Made by a program: the position numbers and the translations under genes. The notes beneath the pieces are model-generated. The model had not been told where the DNA came from. It saw only the letters and a program-made list of their open reading frames with translations, and did no database searches. From Phialophora verrucosa (taxonomy: Eukaryota; Ascomycota; Eurotiomycetes; Chaetothyriales; Herpotrichiellaceae): DNA of 64,000 bases. Location: NCBI GenBank assembly GCA_002099365.1, contig MSED01000015.1:496001-560000 (forward strand), written 5' to 3'. Of this stretch, positions 1-10,642 are shown piece by piece. Position 1 is the first letter of the stretch; each line of letters begins with the position of its first letter.

Positions 1-513
1 CGGCCTTGCTTCAGCCCCAACGCCAGTTATTGACTTTTTCTTGCCTGACGGGCCAAGGTGGTTCACTGCGATGTGCGCATCCTACCACACTTCTCTTGCT
101 CCCACCCTCGTTTTGGCATCAGATCAATAGATAGGGAGTACCTACATAGGGCGTCCATCGGGTTGAACTGTCGTCACTGAGTCCTTGGACGACCAGAATG
201 ATCGTGGGCGATGACGTGGATGCTCGGATGGAGAGATGAGCTCTGCTTCAGATCGGCGGGTCGGTAATTCGGTAGCTGAAGCCCGACTCCCGAGAGCCGT
301 GCCTAGTCCTCCGTATTGGGGACGAATGGTGGTGGTGACGCCGCGGAGCTCAGTCGCAGATTGGCGGATTCGGGGAGACTGGGCAGCTCTTGCCAAGCCG
401 TGATATTCATCACCCTTTCATCTCGCCGCGTGTCATTGTCCGCTCCTGGCAGCAGATGCTCGTAAGAGACGTTCTCCTGATCGTCAGGCTTCGCGAATGG
501 CCTCTTCTACCTT
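1..513. other. no gene seen (3' flank of RFC gene)
   Basis: Only short open frames without recognisable domains or splice-linked partners are present. It probably holds the 3' untranslated region of the minus-strand RFC gene. Confidence 0.5.
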
Positions 514-1754
514 TCACTTCGGCACATCAAACAATTCGGGCTTCATGTTAATCCTGCACAATTTCGCCAAACAGCCGCTCAATTGCAGAAAAGATTGCAC
601 TCCTTCGAGAATGCGCATGTGAGTGAAGCCAATTTCCTTGATGAACTCGAGTTTCGAGTGCTCCGAAAGCGTCGGAATGGTCTTGGTCACGCGGAACATA
701 GTGCTTATGATGTCGTGTGAGGAGTACCCAAGATCCCTATTAGGGTTGCCCACGGACCGATTAGTGACGCGTTCCCCATTTGCGGACATTTTCACCTCGC
801 GGTGGATGCGACTTACCAGAGCTCTTTGAGCGAGTCAACTGCGCTGTCGATCTTCCCTTCCCAGCATGCCTTGATCATCGCTTGAACTTTGACTGGATGC
901 GGACTATCGACAACTCGGAATACGTTGTCTCCGCTGACGAGCCCGAATCCTGCCCACGTACTCTGCAGGTTGTTGATGGCTTGTCGCATGTCGCCCTCCG
1001 CACTGAACACGAGAGCAGCTAGGCCATCTTCGGAGTGTTCGACCTTCTCTGCCTCCATTATCTGCATCAACCGTTGCACGACTTGCGCGTCCGTCAGACG
1101 TGAATACCGCAGGATGGCGCATCTCGACTGCAGAGGTTCGATGATCTTGTTCGATTGGTTACAGGCGAAGGCGAAGCGCGTGGTGTTCGAATAGATTTCC
1201 ATGGTTCTTCGCAGAGCTTGTTGCGCTCCCGCAGTCATGCTGGAACGTCTTTTAGTTTGCGCGTGCACAGACTGGTCACCTGCGAGCGTACCTGTCTGCT
1301 TCATCCAAGATCACGAGCTTGTGTCGACCCGGAGGTAACGTCACCTTTTTCTGGGCAAATCCTTTGATTCTGTTCCGCACGACATCGATGCCTCTTTCGT
1401 CGCTCGCGTTCAACTCGAGGACAGCCTCTTTGTATGCATCACCGAGCAGAGTACGCGCAAGGCATAAGATCGAGGTCGTCTTGCCAATACCCGGCATCCC
1501 GGAGATAATCACATGAGGCATGTTTCCATCTTTGGCGATGATTTTGAGTCGCTCGATTGTCTCCGAGTTACCTACGACGTCGTCGAGGTAGACAGGTCTG
1601 TATTTCTCTACCCTGGACGTGGATTAGTGACATTCGTCTTCGTTGAGGCGGGGGTGAGCAACCATGGCAACTCGTAGTTAGGCGCTGCACCGTTGGTGTT
1701 CGCGTGGAGGGCCTTTCTTGCCCCGGCAGAGGATGACTCGGGTTGTCCTGACAT
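514..1754 (-). CDS. RFC4: Replication factor C small subunit (yeast Rfc4 / human RFC2 type)
   Basis: Clamp-loader AAA+ ATPase subunit that helps load PCNA onto primer-template junctions in the nucleus. I read four exons: 1754-1663, 1612-1292, 1239-817 and 736-514. These total 1059 bases and give 352 residues, close to the family length. All three introns have GT...AG ends, and the codons joined across them give conserved family sequence (ELPWVEKYRP at the first junction). Walker A is GMPGIGKT (about residues 69-76). Walker B is VILDEAD, and the second intron falls just after it. The SRC arginine motif is in LQSRCAIL. The C-terminal collar part reads EFIKEIGFTHMRILEGV. The start is the only in-frame Met before ELPW. 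The gene is divergent from the reductase gene to its right. RFC4 is preferred over RFC2, RFC3 or RFC5 because of the SMTAGAQQALRRTME and NNLQST segments. Confidence is high. Confidence 0.95.
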
Positions 1755-2306
1755 GGTGTCGGTATTTGCAGCTGTAACGGTAGAGTGCTGTGATGGACGG
1801 ATCGAGATTTTGTGCAGGGCTCAGTTCAAGGGCGCAGGCGCGTCCAACGCGTCGAGATTGATTTTACGGTGGATCACACTTGGCAAGTTACCCCGCCCAC
1901 TCCGCCGTAGTCTGTACTCAAGCACATTTCCAGGCGCTTTGTGAGACGGGCAACAGCTTTGGGCTCGAACTTTATGAAGCGGAATTCTCTAGCCTCTTCC
2001 CAATGTATGGGGGAAGAACCCAAAATATTTCAATCAAGTCCCATCATGTCGAAAACTGCTAATAATCGATGCTGCCACTTGCTTGGAGCTCTCCACACAC
2101 ATTGATGAGGAATTGCTGGGTACTCGCTTTCTACTCGGAGAACAACTGCCGAAGCGAAGAAACGTCATTGGAAATCAGGTAAGAGTTTGGTCTAGGGTAC
2201 ATTTTCTCTCTTCAGGATCGTTTGAGGGTGATGTAGAACGACTCTCGCGCCAGTAGTGAATCGTGTCAAGCATATCAGAAAACTGAGCCGTCTACCATCG
2301 ATCACG
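1755..2306. other. intergenic between divergent genes
   Basis: About 550 bases lie between two divergent start codons and presumably hold both promoters. No gene or repeat was recognised. Confidence 0.4.
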
Positions 2307-3224
2307 ATGCTTGTGCTCACTGGCACAAGCGGGAACCTGGGCTCTCGAGTCCTCGACACCCTCTTGCGCCAGAAGCTCATCCCACCGTCCGAGTTGATCA
2401 TCTCCACGAGCAATCCAGGCAAAGTCTCGGCTGCTGCCAGGGAAGCTGGCATTGAGATTCGCGAGGGAGATTTCACGACTCCAGACTCGCTGTCGTCCTC
2501 TTTCAAAGGTGCAGACGCTTTGTTCCTGGTCTCGTATCCCTCTCCCAGTGTCGACAGATGGCTCCATCACAAAGCCGCCATCGACGCTGCCAAGGCGGCT
2601 GGGATCAAGACCGTCATCTATTCGAGCTTGATGTTCGGCGGAAAGACAGGCATGGACAGCATAGCCGGTGTTCAACAAGCCCACATCAAGACGATCGAAT
2701 ATCTCACCAAAACCGGGCTGCAGTATGTGATTGTGAGAGAAGGCATTTACGCGGAAAGCTGGTGGCTGTACGCTGGTTTCCAACCGCAGAGGTTCAAGAA
2801 AGGCGACACAAGTGAAATCAACTTCGTCATTCCCAACGACGGCCCTGTGTCTTGGGTCACCTGGGACGACCTAGGTGAAGCCACAGCCAAAATCCTGCAG
2901 AACCACGAGAGATATCTGGGCCAGACCCTGAATCTGACAGGGCCCAGAGCTACCAGCATCAGTGATATCGCAAAGATAATCGAGAAACATACCGGCCGCA
3001 AAGTCCAGGTCAAGATCGTAGGCAGACAAGAGGCCGAACGATATCACAAGGAGAAGAAGAGTGTACCGGAGAGCAACTTCTGGGTCATTGAGAGCTGGGC
3101 AGGTTGGCATGATGGGATTGCAAACGGAGAGACCGCAACAGTCGATCCCTTGATCGGAGATCTTCTGGGAAGAGCGCCTAGAGGTATCGAGGAGATGGCT
3201 GACCGTCTATTCACTCCCGAATGA
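2307..3224 (+). CDS. NmrA-like / atypical SDR NAD(P)-binding reductase
   Basis: Single-exon protein of 305 residues. It opens with MLVLTGTSGNLGSRVL, a Rossmann dinucleotide-binding loop (TGxxGxxG) typical of the NmrA-like / quinone oxidoreductase 2 group of atypical short-chain dehydrogenases. The STSNPGK segment lies where these proteins contact the adenosine phosphate, and the C-terminal half contains VSWVTWDDLGEATAKIL, also typical of the family. There is no classical YxxxK pair, as expected for this group. The start at 2307 puts the glycine loop right at the N-terminus; an in-frame upstream Met at 2256 would add 17 residues with no family counterpart. The substrate cannot be predicted. 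Family members are redox sensors or reductases of small carbonyl compounds. Cytosolic location is likely because no signal is seen. Confidence 0.85.
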   Translation: MLVLTGTSGNLGSRVLDTLLRQKLIPPSELIISTSNPGKVSAAAREAGIEIREGDFTTPDSLSSSFKGADALFLVSYPSPSVDRWLHHKAAIDAAKAAGIKTVIYSSLMFGGKTGMDSIAGVQQAHIKTIEYLTKTGLQYVIVREGIYAESWWLYAGFQPQRFKKGDTSEINFVIPNDGPVSWVTWDDLGEATAKILQNHERYLGQTLNLTGPRATSISDIAKIIEKHTGRKVQVKIVGRQEAERYHKEKKSVPESNFWVIESWAGWHDGIANGETATVDPLIGDLLGRAPRGIEEMADRLFTPE

Positions 3225-4383
3225 GAGCTACCTGACTAGGAGGGTAGCGGTATTAGAGTCTGGAAGGACGAAGCATTCAGTGCGAGGTACACAGTACTGT
3301 GCACTCTAGGTCGAATGCAAGTAGATGCTGCACATTCACCGTTGGGTTAGTAACCCACCTCATCAGCCACGCAATGCAGATTGACATGTTCATTAATCCT
3401 CAGTTATTGCCGTAACGCGTACGAGTCATAACCAGTCCTCTTCCGCATCCTGATGGGCCCATGGTACTCCGTCTTGACTGACTAATGAGCCATCGACTGG
3501 ACACGCGACAACAAGGATGCGCCTGTTTCTGAGCAAGGCTGACTCTCTTCACGAGTACTCATAAATTGGCTGACGAGCCTCCTCCGTCATGGGCGATGGG
3601 CACAGCCTTGCAGAACTAGCGAACTCAAACCCGTGGCCTGGCCTCATGGGCTTCGCACATCCAGCGTCTATTGGACGCACTGCCACAGTGTTCAGGTACG
3701 AGTACATACTGTTCAGGCATTCCGTGTAACCCTCCCGGGTGTCTCCGGCTGACTTCTGGATGGAAAACACGAAACAAGCTTTTCGCGTGGTCGAAATGTG
3801 CGCACACAGACTGAGACACCCAGCACGGTCTATACCGATTCCGTGCCCCCAGCGCGAACCTGCTGGGCCCGACGCGTCGGTCTGGCATCCGATGTTATTG
3901 GGCGGTTCGGGTACATGCACCAAAGGGGCATCTCTGGTATGCATTGTCGAGGGGGAAGACACTGCATTCGGGCGTCGTCATCCTTGTATTACCGAGTCGA
4001 TGCCGTCCCCATTGTTGCGTGCCACGGATGCGACAAGGTGCCGAACGGGCGCATACTGAATTGTACACGCAAGTATGGAGCACCTCGTACCCGCAATACG
4101 CTGTCTGCTGTCTGGGATACTTTACTGTCTGCCTGTTCACTTACTTATGTATACTGTCGCCGCGCCACCCACATCATGTGAGTCTTTTTTACTCTGGCTT
4201 CGAATTCGAAGCATTAATTAATCCATTGTGCGTGTTCATTTATTGCCCTTGCGCGCCGCGCTAGTAGTTTGTCACCTCCCTCCGGTCTATTTACTGCCAG
4301 CCTCTGTGCCACTTCACTATCTGTCACTGCCAGACACACATAGATACCCTGTCGTCCACCAGTCTGTACGTCAGTACACCACA
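3225..4383. other. gene-poor stretch
   Basis: Several overlapping short open frames on both strands, none with a recognisable motif or plausible splicing partner. I see no gene here. Confidence 0.4.
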
Positions 4384-4620
4384 ATGGGCCTTTCAGACGG
4401 CCTCGTCGTCTTCCTCTGCATCCTCATTGCGGGGATCGTGGTCGCCGGTGCCGCCGCAATGCATCGAGTCTACGCGAGCCGTGAATTCACCGCCGAGCTG
4501 CCGCGGCCTACCAACGACCAAGCACACTACATGCGGACTGTGCGCTCGAGGAAATGGCCTCTTCTGCACTATGAGGAGCGTCAAGTCGCGCCCCCGTCGA
4601 CGAATACCTCTGCCGTGTGA
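4384..4620 (+). CDS. small single-pass membrane protein, unknown
   Basis: A 78-residue open frame beginning at ACCACAATGG, a good fungal start context. Residues about 6-26 are strongly hydrophobic (LVVFLCILIAGIVVAGAAA) and form one membrane segment. A short basic and polar tail of about 50 residues follows and is proline-rich at the end. An upstream in-frame Met at 4228 exists, but the added sequence looks like untranslated leader. No family is recognised. The clean hydrophobic segment directly after the start, followed by a charged tail, makes chance less likely, but there is no homology support, so this is a moderate-confidence call. Confidence 0.45.
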   Translation: MGLSDGLVVFLCILIAGIVVAGAAAMHRVYASREFTAELPRPTNDQAHYMRTVRSRKWPLLHYEERQVAPPSTNTSAV

Positions 4621-6279
4621 ATTTGGGTTGGAGTGAAGTCCAAAGTCTGAAGTCTGAAGCGTGGATCCTGAGAACCATCCGGACGAGTCGACTTACGATG
4701 TCTGCCTACTACGTATCTACACGGACGTTACGGTTCAGTGAAGTGTAGTGCAGGACCGTACGGCGAGGCCGATGTCTGACTGGTGTTGGGGAAGAGCCTC
4801 ATAGGATCTCGATACCCACGCGAGGGGCACTGCATATCTCAGATGTCAATGGCCGGCAGTCGACGTGTCGCAATCACCATATCCCCTCAATATTGGCACT
4901 ACTGCCCATGGCATGCGAATCACGTCGATTACGAACTCCCATCAACCGACCGTGTGAGCAAGGTGCCATTTTTCGATTTGAACTTGAACAATTGACCTTC
5001 TATTTCGTCTCGAGGCAAGATAGATGTTGGCTCGCCTATCTCGCAGGAAGATGAGGGCTCTTCGACCGTGCAGCATCTTCAAGGGTCCGGCAACCGCGAA
5101 TGCAAGTGTGGGCGGCGGTGGGTGTGGGTGTGGGTATGGGTGTGCCGTGGAGTTCAACCCAGCACAGCACGACGAGCCAACAATATCCACGCGCTCAACC
5201 GCAGAACGATATGCGGACTCACCCGAAGCATATCGACTGGCCTGGGCCTCTCGCTGCACGCAAGACTATTGACCGCCCCTTCCGCACCGTCTCGTCGAGC
5301 TCATCTCACGGTCTCCGCCTAAGGATACTGACCTATCGCGGAGGGGATCCCAAGTCCAGACATACCAGGACTGTCTAGCCCGTCTAGCCTGTCAAGCCTG
5401 TCAAGGATGATTCCAAGTCCAAGTCACAGTATACCAGAACTGCCTAGCCTGTCTAGCCTGTCAAGGATGATCTTAAGTCCAAGTGACAGTATACCCGAAC
5501 CGACCCTCCCACAAGGCTATATCCACCATACCCCAAAGCTGTGCGTCGAGTCGACCTCTTTGCGCGGGCATGCATCCTCGACCATATGTATGTCTATATC
5601 TATGTCTACATCTGTATCTCCATCCCCGAGCACCAGCACGAGCGGAACCAAAGAGACAAATGGCCTGCGGTCTCCATCACGGCAACCTCTACCCTAACCC
5701 CTCAATCGGCGACTCATCCACATTTCCATGATGGCCTGTTGTAGAACGAGGACCGAGCATGGGACACGAGTACGAATCGCAGAGCACACAGTCCAGAGAT
5801 GCTGAAAATGTTGTCAGGTCCTATTACACCCCGTTTCCTCGCAAATGGGCAGGGAAAGGGAGTGGGGGTGGTCAGTCTGTCCGTGCACTGCGCGCAGTGC
5901 TCGGACTACTCGGTCTGGGCACTACCCTATGTAGTGAGAGGGGTTGTACGTGCTCGGAAGGAACCTACGGTCTGGTGATGGCGTCGGAGGTCATCTCGGC
6001 GGACACACCGAGAGAGTGAGCGACTGGGTGCTAGAGAGAAAGGCGTGGCAGCGAGGCCCGGGTCGAGGTATGGAACTATGCTGTTTTGGCGATATCTATC
6101 TCAAATGCCCTGGTTAAGACTGCAAGAAGAAATCACAGCGATCTGGCTGCTTGATGAAGGAAAACATTCAGCTACTCTATGGCCGCCTTGGATCTCGGAT
6201 TTCCGACCATCCTATCACTGACTGACCGTAGACTCCATGGCGCGCACGCCGGAATAGATATATCCGTGCATCCATCTTT
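4621..6279. other. gene-poor stretch with short repeats
   Basis: No gene recognised. It holds a GT-rich run near 5110-5145 and the 60-base tandem repeat described separately. Confidence 0.4.
5345..5500. repeat. imperfect tandem repeat, ~60-base period
   Basis: The segment starting TCAAGGATGAT at 5401 recurs exactly 60 bases later at 5461, with about 36 of 42 bases matching; each copy contains AAGTCCAAGTSACAGTATACC. A degenerate earlier copy starts near 5345. Inside the unit is a sub-repeat of the type GTCTAGCC / GTCAAGCC. No open frame of note crosses it. Confidence 0.75.
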
Positions 6280-8316
6280 TCACAATGCATCGAAATCATC
6301 GCTCCAATCCAGCCAATCCATGAGGTGCGATTGTTCGCCTTGCTGCGTCCACTCGACTGCTTGCGAATCGCTCCACAGGTCTTCCTGCCCAGCTGCCCAC
6401 ATATCAACTCCATGATGAAAACAAGCTTCCTCATGCACCTCCACCATGGGTAATGCTGCTTCAGCACAGACTACTACAGCATCAGAGGCTCCCATCTCAC
6501 CAGAACTCATTCCAGCAGTGGCCTCTTCGGTTGTCCCATCACTTGCATCCTCCCAAGTCGTTTCGTGTGCATCGGCACAGCGGCTTTCGTCCTCAAATGC
6601 ATTGTGATCATCATCTTCGACAAGAACAGGACTCTCTTGTCCTTGACGATCAAAACCTGCTTTCTCACGGCTCGCAACTTGCATTCTCCTTCTCTGCTCC
6701 TCGAGAGTCCATTTAAGATGCTCTGCAGCTATCGCAGCAACGCGATCTCCAGCTCCATGCAATCGCAGCCTCGTCGTCAACGCCTTCGTCAGCGACTTTT
6801 CTGCCGCTCCAAACCGACCTTGCCGCGCTTCCATCATGCCCTGGTAAAGAATGAATCTCGATTGTGCATCGTCCCGTAATGCTAAAAACACAAAGTTGCC
6901 GCAGCTTCGGAGTCCATCATCGATCAGGTCTTGGGCTTCTCTAATGTTGTCGAGCTCCAGGTGATATATGACAAGGTTGGCATTGCACTGCAAAAGAAGT
7001 TCAAGGTCCCTGTCAGTTCCATGAGTCCTGTACCTCGATAACCCAATTCGATGAAGGTCGTTGGAAAACCGGAGAGCTGAGCTCCAATCTCCAGCAGCGC
7101 CCAAAGCGTGGCAAGCAAGGTGAAGCAGGTAACGGGTCTCGTAGTGCTCATAACCTAGATGCTGGGCTAGGATGTCTTTGCTGGCCAGCAATAGTCGCTG
7201 TGATAGTTCAAACACCTCGCTGGATGATCGACTGGCCGCCTGTAGGGCCATGACAAGAGAACGGCCTTGGACATGCAGCCTGGCCATTGCGCTCATGATC
7301 TCACAGCTGAGCGCTGTTGCAGAACTAATCCCCCGTTCAGGCGCATGTAGGCTGCACAGAGCCACCGTATAGAGCAATGTCGCCATCAGCTTTGGGCGGG
7401 CAGTCTGGGCGACTTTGGGCAGGATGTTGAACATATCAAGCCGAGCAGATTCCACGCTGACCTGTGAAAAGCCCAGTCTCAGACGCGTAGCTGTCAGAAT
7501 GTACTGCATTTTTTTTTTGAAATTCGTACATATTAGACACTTCCTCCTGCTGCAAGGCGACATCCTGGTCAGGAGGTGGGCATTCGACATAGCTCTGGAA
7601 ATACACTTTGGCGTGATAGAAGGCCTGGTCGTACAGCCTGAATGATCCAGGAGAGTCGAGTAGGCGAATACTGGTTGGCCGAGAGGTTATGAGCATCAAC
7701 TGGTTGTTCTTCTGGGCGACATCAAAGCTCGAGCGGGTGACAAAAGACGAGCTGGTGGTTTCTTCCACAGCATGCTCTATTCCAACTCCGGGAGCATCTC
7801 CGCTAGGACGTGGGCTTGGAGTGCAATACTCGACTCCATCAGGCGTGTCGGGGACTGGAGAGAAATCTGCTGGATTAGGCCGCCTCCGCTTCCAGTACCG
7901 TTCAACATCGCCGCGAGTACGTTTTTGACCTCGAATCGAGAAGACAGTGTCCTCTTGCCGTTCTCGGAGCTTCTGGAAGGCAAATACCATGCCGGATTGC
8001 TAGCAACGAGCTGTCAGCCTCCCTTCCTGGCATTCCCCTGCGATGAATAGCGTAGCGCTTACCTTGTTGTACCTCTCGAGACCCCATTTTCTGATATACG
8101 TCTTGTAGTGGCGTTCCCTCAGAGCCAAGTCAGTCGCACAAGGCTGGTTACGGATCGAGTATACACCTACTCAGCTCGAAATCCGTGTCCCTTCATGGTA
8201 TCGATGATGTCCGAAAGTGTGCGATCCCTATCACGATAGAGCGCCGTAAAAACAGGCCGAATCTTCTCTTCCCATTCTTTTCGAGTATGGGGATGGTTTC
8301 GTTTGCGCTGCTCCAT
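6280..8316 (-). CDS. Clr5-domain protein, probable frameshift in A10 run
   Basis: The first two exons (8316-8171 and 8117-8063) encode 67 residues forming a Clr5 domain: EWEEKIRPVFTALYRDRD, then HYKTYIRKWGLERYNK. Exon 3 starts at 7999 and stays open to 7436. A second frame, open from 7590 to the stop at 6280, carries the helical C-terminal half and an acidic tail ending WLDWSDDFDAL. The two frames meet at a run of ten A (coding strand, 7518-7509). One base fewer would join YEFQKK directly to MQYILTATRLRL, which reads like one continuous helical repeat region. A weak-donor intron (GTGTCT...TTTTCACAG) could also link them. Clr5-domain proteins are fungal and mostly uncharacterised; nuclear function is an inference. 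It may be a working gene with an assembly error or an inactivated one. Confidence 0.75.
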
Positions 8317-9128
8317 CGATGCCCTTTCTCATGGGAGTATTGAAAGGCGTTACAGTCAGAAGGCTTTGGGGAGGAGAGAGCTCAAGATATATGGCGACGG
8401 CTTCGCTGGAGCAAGGCCCACTGAGAAGGTCAATTGGGTTCTCATGATGGAGGGCCACCAAAGTTGTTGTAGCGAAGTGACCGCCTCAGCCTCAGCGAGA
8501 CAAAAGTTGCTACAGAGGCAGGCAACTGTGACGCTAATGCATGGCCGCATACGAGCGACCAGGGGTCTTGGATGCATGAATTGGTAACACGCAAAATTAC
8601 TGGCCTGATCTCCACCAATTCTGCAAGATGCTTCTGGGGCCGGAAAAGAGCATCCTGCCAGAAAGAAAAGGAGAGGCAACCACGTCAGGGCTGTTCTGTA
8701 GGATCGTCGTCGTTTCCGTCTTGGAGGAAATGCTATGTCTTTCGCCCAATCCACGCCGCGTTTTGAAGGCAACCTGGACCTGTATAACTGGTCAGGACCT
8801 AGACTTGTGTCCCGGTCCTCCACAACTTGGGCAAAGAAGTCCGACCTGAAGAAGATGCGTATTGCCGCATCTCTGCCTTCGCAAGCGCACTCTTGATGAG
8901 GCTGTCCTGGACACTCCTTTGCAGCGAAGGTTGACAACAGTGCAAGAGCTCTGCGCAAGGTCATCGCACCTCATGTCAGGTTTCTCTCTCGACGTGAAGG
9001 TCAGATCCTCAACTGCTACAGGGGTTTGACCGGCACGCAGACCAGACCAAACGCTACAGTAGCTAGACCGTGCGCCCAGGGTTCTCTCAGCGGGTGCATT
9101 GCCGTGTCCTTGCTTCTCACTGTAAAGC
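8317..9128. other. intergenic, nothing recognised
   Basis: A 202-codon minus-strand frame (8964-8356) crosses this stretch but has no domain, odd composition and overlaps the 5' end of the Clr5 gene. I do not call it. Confidence 0.4.
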
Positions 9129-9509
9129 TCACTGTCCTCGCCCTGGTGTCTGCTCACTGTCCTCCTCCTTTTGCTTCTTCCGGTCGAACATCTCCCGCAG
9201 CTCCCTCTCCTCCTCCCATGCCCTTTCACTCCTCGCGAACGCCCTCCGCCGCCGCCTCACCCCTTCATTGAACTCCCCGACCGCCCTTTCCGCAAAGATA
9301 CATCCTCCTAGCGTCATGGCAGATATCTGGATGAAGACCTTGAACTGTATCGTGAGCCCGCGGTAGATGGGCGTGTACCGGTTGAGCAGGAAGTGAGTGG
9401 CGAACGAGATGAAACCGAAGCGTAACACGCCCTGGGCGAAGCCAGAGGCCGCGACTGGGGTGAGAGCTTGGGGCGGGGCGATGTCGGTTATGTGTGAGGG
9501 GGGTGGCAT
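9129..9509 (-). CDS. small membrane protein, RCF2/Hig1-like (tentative)
   Basis: A 126-residue single-exon protein. The N-terminal 25 residues are polar. The stretch LRFGFISFATHFLLNRY and the stretch after YRGLTIQFKVFIQ are both moderately hydrophobic and could form two membrane hairpin segments. The C-terminal half is a highly charged helix (RRRRRAFARSERAWEEEREL). The pattern of a short hairpin with Y-R-x-L-x-x-x-F-K between segments recalls the N-terminal domain of the mitochondrial respiratory supercomplex factor RCF2 and Hig1-type proteins; this is from memory of the family and not certain. It is divergent from LOC1. It is a real gene with fair confidence, but the function is uncertain. 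Confidence 0.65.
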   Translation of the reverse strand: MPPPSHITDIAPPQALTPVAASGFAQGVLRFGFISFATHFLLNRYTPIYRGLTIQFKVFIQISAMTLGGCIFAERAVGEFNEGVRRRRRAFARSERAWEEERELREMFDRKKQKEEDSEQTPGRGQ

Positions 9510-9941
9510 TGCGGTGAATGGGCAGTTATGAATTACGCGCAGCTCGGAGTGAGGTGTCTAAATGCCCGTTGGGATCAGAGTGTTCCACGTGTATGCGAGT
9601 GTAGGTTTCTGTCTCGAGCGTGGCTTGGGACAAGCAAGAGGAGTGGCTGACAGGTTGTTGGATGTGCGAGACTGGTATGTATTTAGTGCATCAAGAGCAA
9701 AGCGAGAGGTCTAGTCACCCATACGAGTCGTCGTTGCTCGAGCTCATCTCCGGCCGTCTCCATCCCCGCTGAATCCTGACGTCGACTATGCGGGCATCGA
9801 GACCGGCCCATCTTCGGTCCACGGTGGGAAAAAGTTCACCGACGAGCCAGCCTCGCGCGCGCCTCGAATCCTGATACTCAGTGTGAATATACTGTACAAA
9901 CTCGCCTACTCCGTATCCAAGGCACTGCGCCGGCTGCAAAC
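9510..9941. other. shared promoter region of divergent pair
   Basis: About 430 bases between the divergent start codons of the small membrane protein and LOC1. No gene recognised. Confidence 0.4.
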
Positions 9942-10535
9942 ATGGCGCCAATGAAGACTGCCACCAAGAAGAACCCCAAAGCCCGCAAGTCCGCCACTGC
10001 AGGCCCCTCACAATCCAAGTCCAAGGTCGCGAAACGGCCACCGCCAAAACAAGTCAAAACCAAACCGGGCGTGCACTCGGGCGCCGCCTCCCAGACCGGC
10101 AAGCCTTCGAAGCGCAAACAAAAGACTTACTCGGCCAAAGACCTCAACCTCCCCGCCCTCAACATGATCACCCCCGTCAGCGCGCCCGAGAACCCCACGA
10201 ATCTGGCCCATCGCGGCGGGACGGGCAAGAAGAAGAATAAAATCTTCATTGACGACGAGGAGTCGATGAGGACGATCCTGGCAATGGTTACGGCCGAGAA
10301 AGAGGGCCAGATTGAGAGCAAGCTGGTCAGGGCACGGCAGTTGGAAGAGGTCAGAGAGGCGAGACGGGCCGAGATGGAGAGACGGAAGGAGGGCAAGAAG
10401 GAGGAGCTAGAGGGTGTCAAGAAGGAATTGAAGAAGGGGAAGAAGCGGCGGGACAAGAATGTTGGTGGTGACGAGGGGGTCAAAGGTGAGAAAGAGGGAG
10501 TAAAGAAGATCAAGAAGCGGGTTTCGTTTGCATGA
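9942..10535 (+). CDS. LOC1: 60S ribosomal subunit assembly/export protein Loc1
   Basis: Single-exon, 197 residues, very lysine-rich. The diagnostic core is LNLPALNMITPV followed by KIFIDDEESMRTILAMV and GQIESKLVRARQLEEVREA, which match the conserved part of fungal Loc1. Loc1 is a nucleolar RNA-binding protein needed for 60S subunit biogenesis, and in yeast also for ASH1 mRNA localisation. The N-terminal 60 residues and the C-terminal 60 residues are low-complexity basic tails (KKGKKRRDK), as usual in the family. The start is the first Met, immediately upstream of the basic tail. It converges with the hydrolase gene, with about 107 bases between stop codons. Confidence 0.9.
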   Translation: MAPMKTATKKNPKARKSATAGPSQSKSKVAKRPPPKQVKTKPGVHSGAASQTGKPSKRKQKTYSAKDLNLPALNMITPVSAPENPTNLAHRGGTGKKKNKIFIDDEESMRTILAMVTAEKEGQIESKLVRARQLEEVREARRAEMERRKEGKKEELEGVKKELKKGKKRRDKNVGGDEGVKGEKEGVKKIKKRVSFA

Positions 10536-10642
10536 GAGAAACGGACAGTCATGGAGTTGTCTCTATGCTCGTCTACACTCTCTATGCTTCTATGAGTGTC
10601 TATGGATGGTGCGGTCGTCACGTCTACGTTCTCCACGGGAAG

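Noticed and set aside
5341..5500. CRISPR-like spacing of repeats
   Set aside because: A eukaryotic tandem repeat without unique spacers; copies are contiguous and diverged.
8356..8964. 202-codon minus-strand frame upstream of the Clr5 gene
   Set aside because: No start context, no domain, odd composition and no splice partner.
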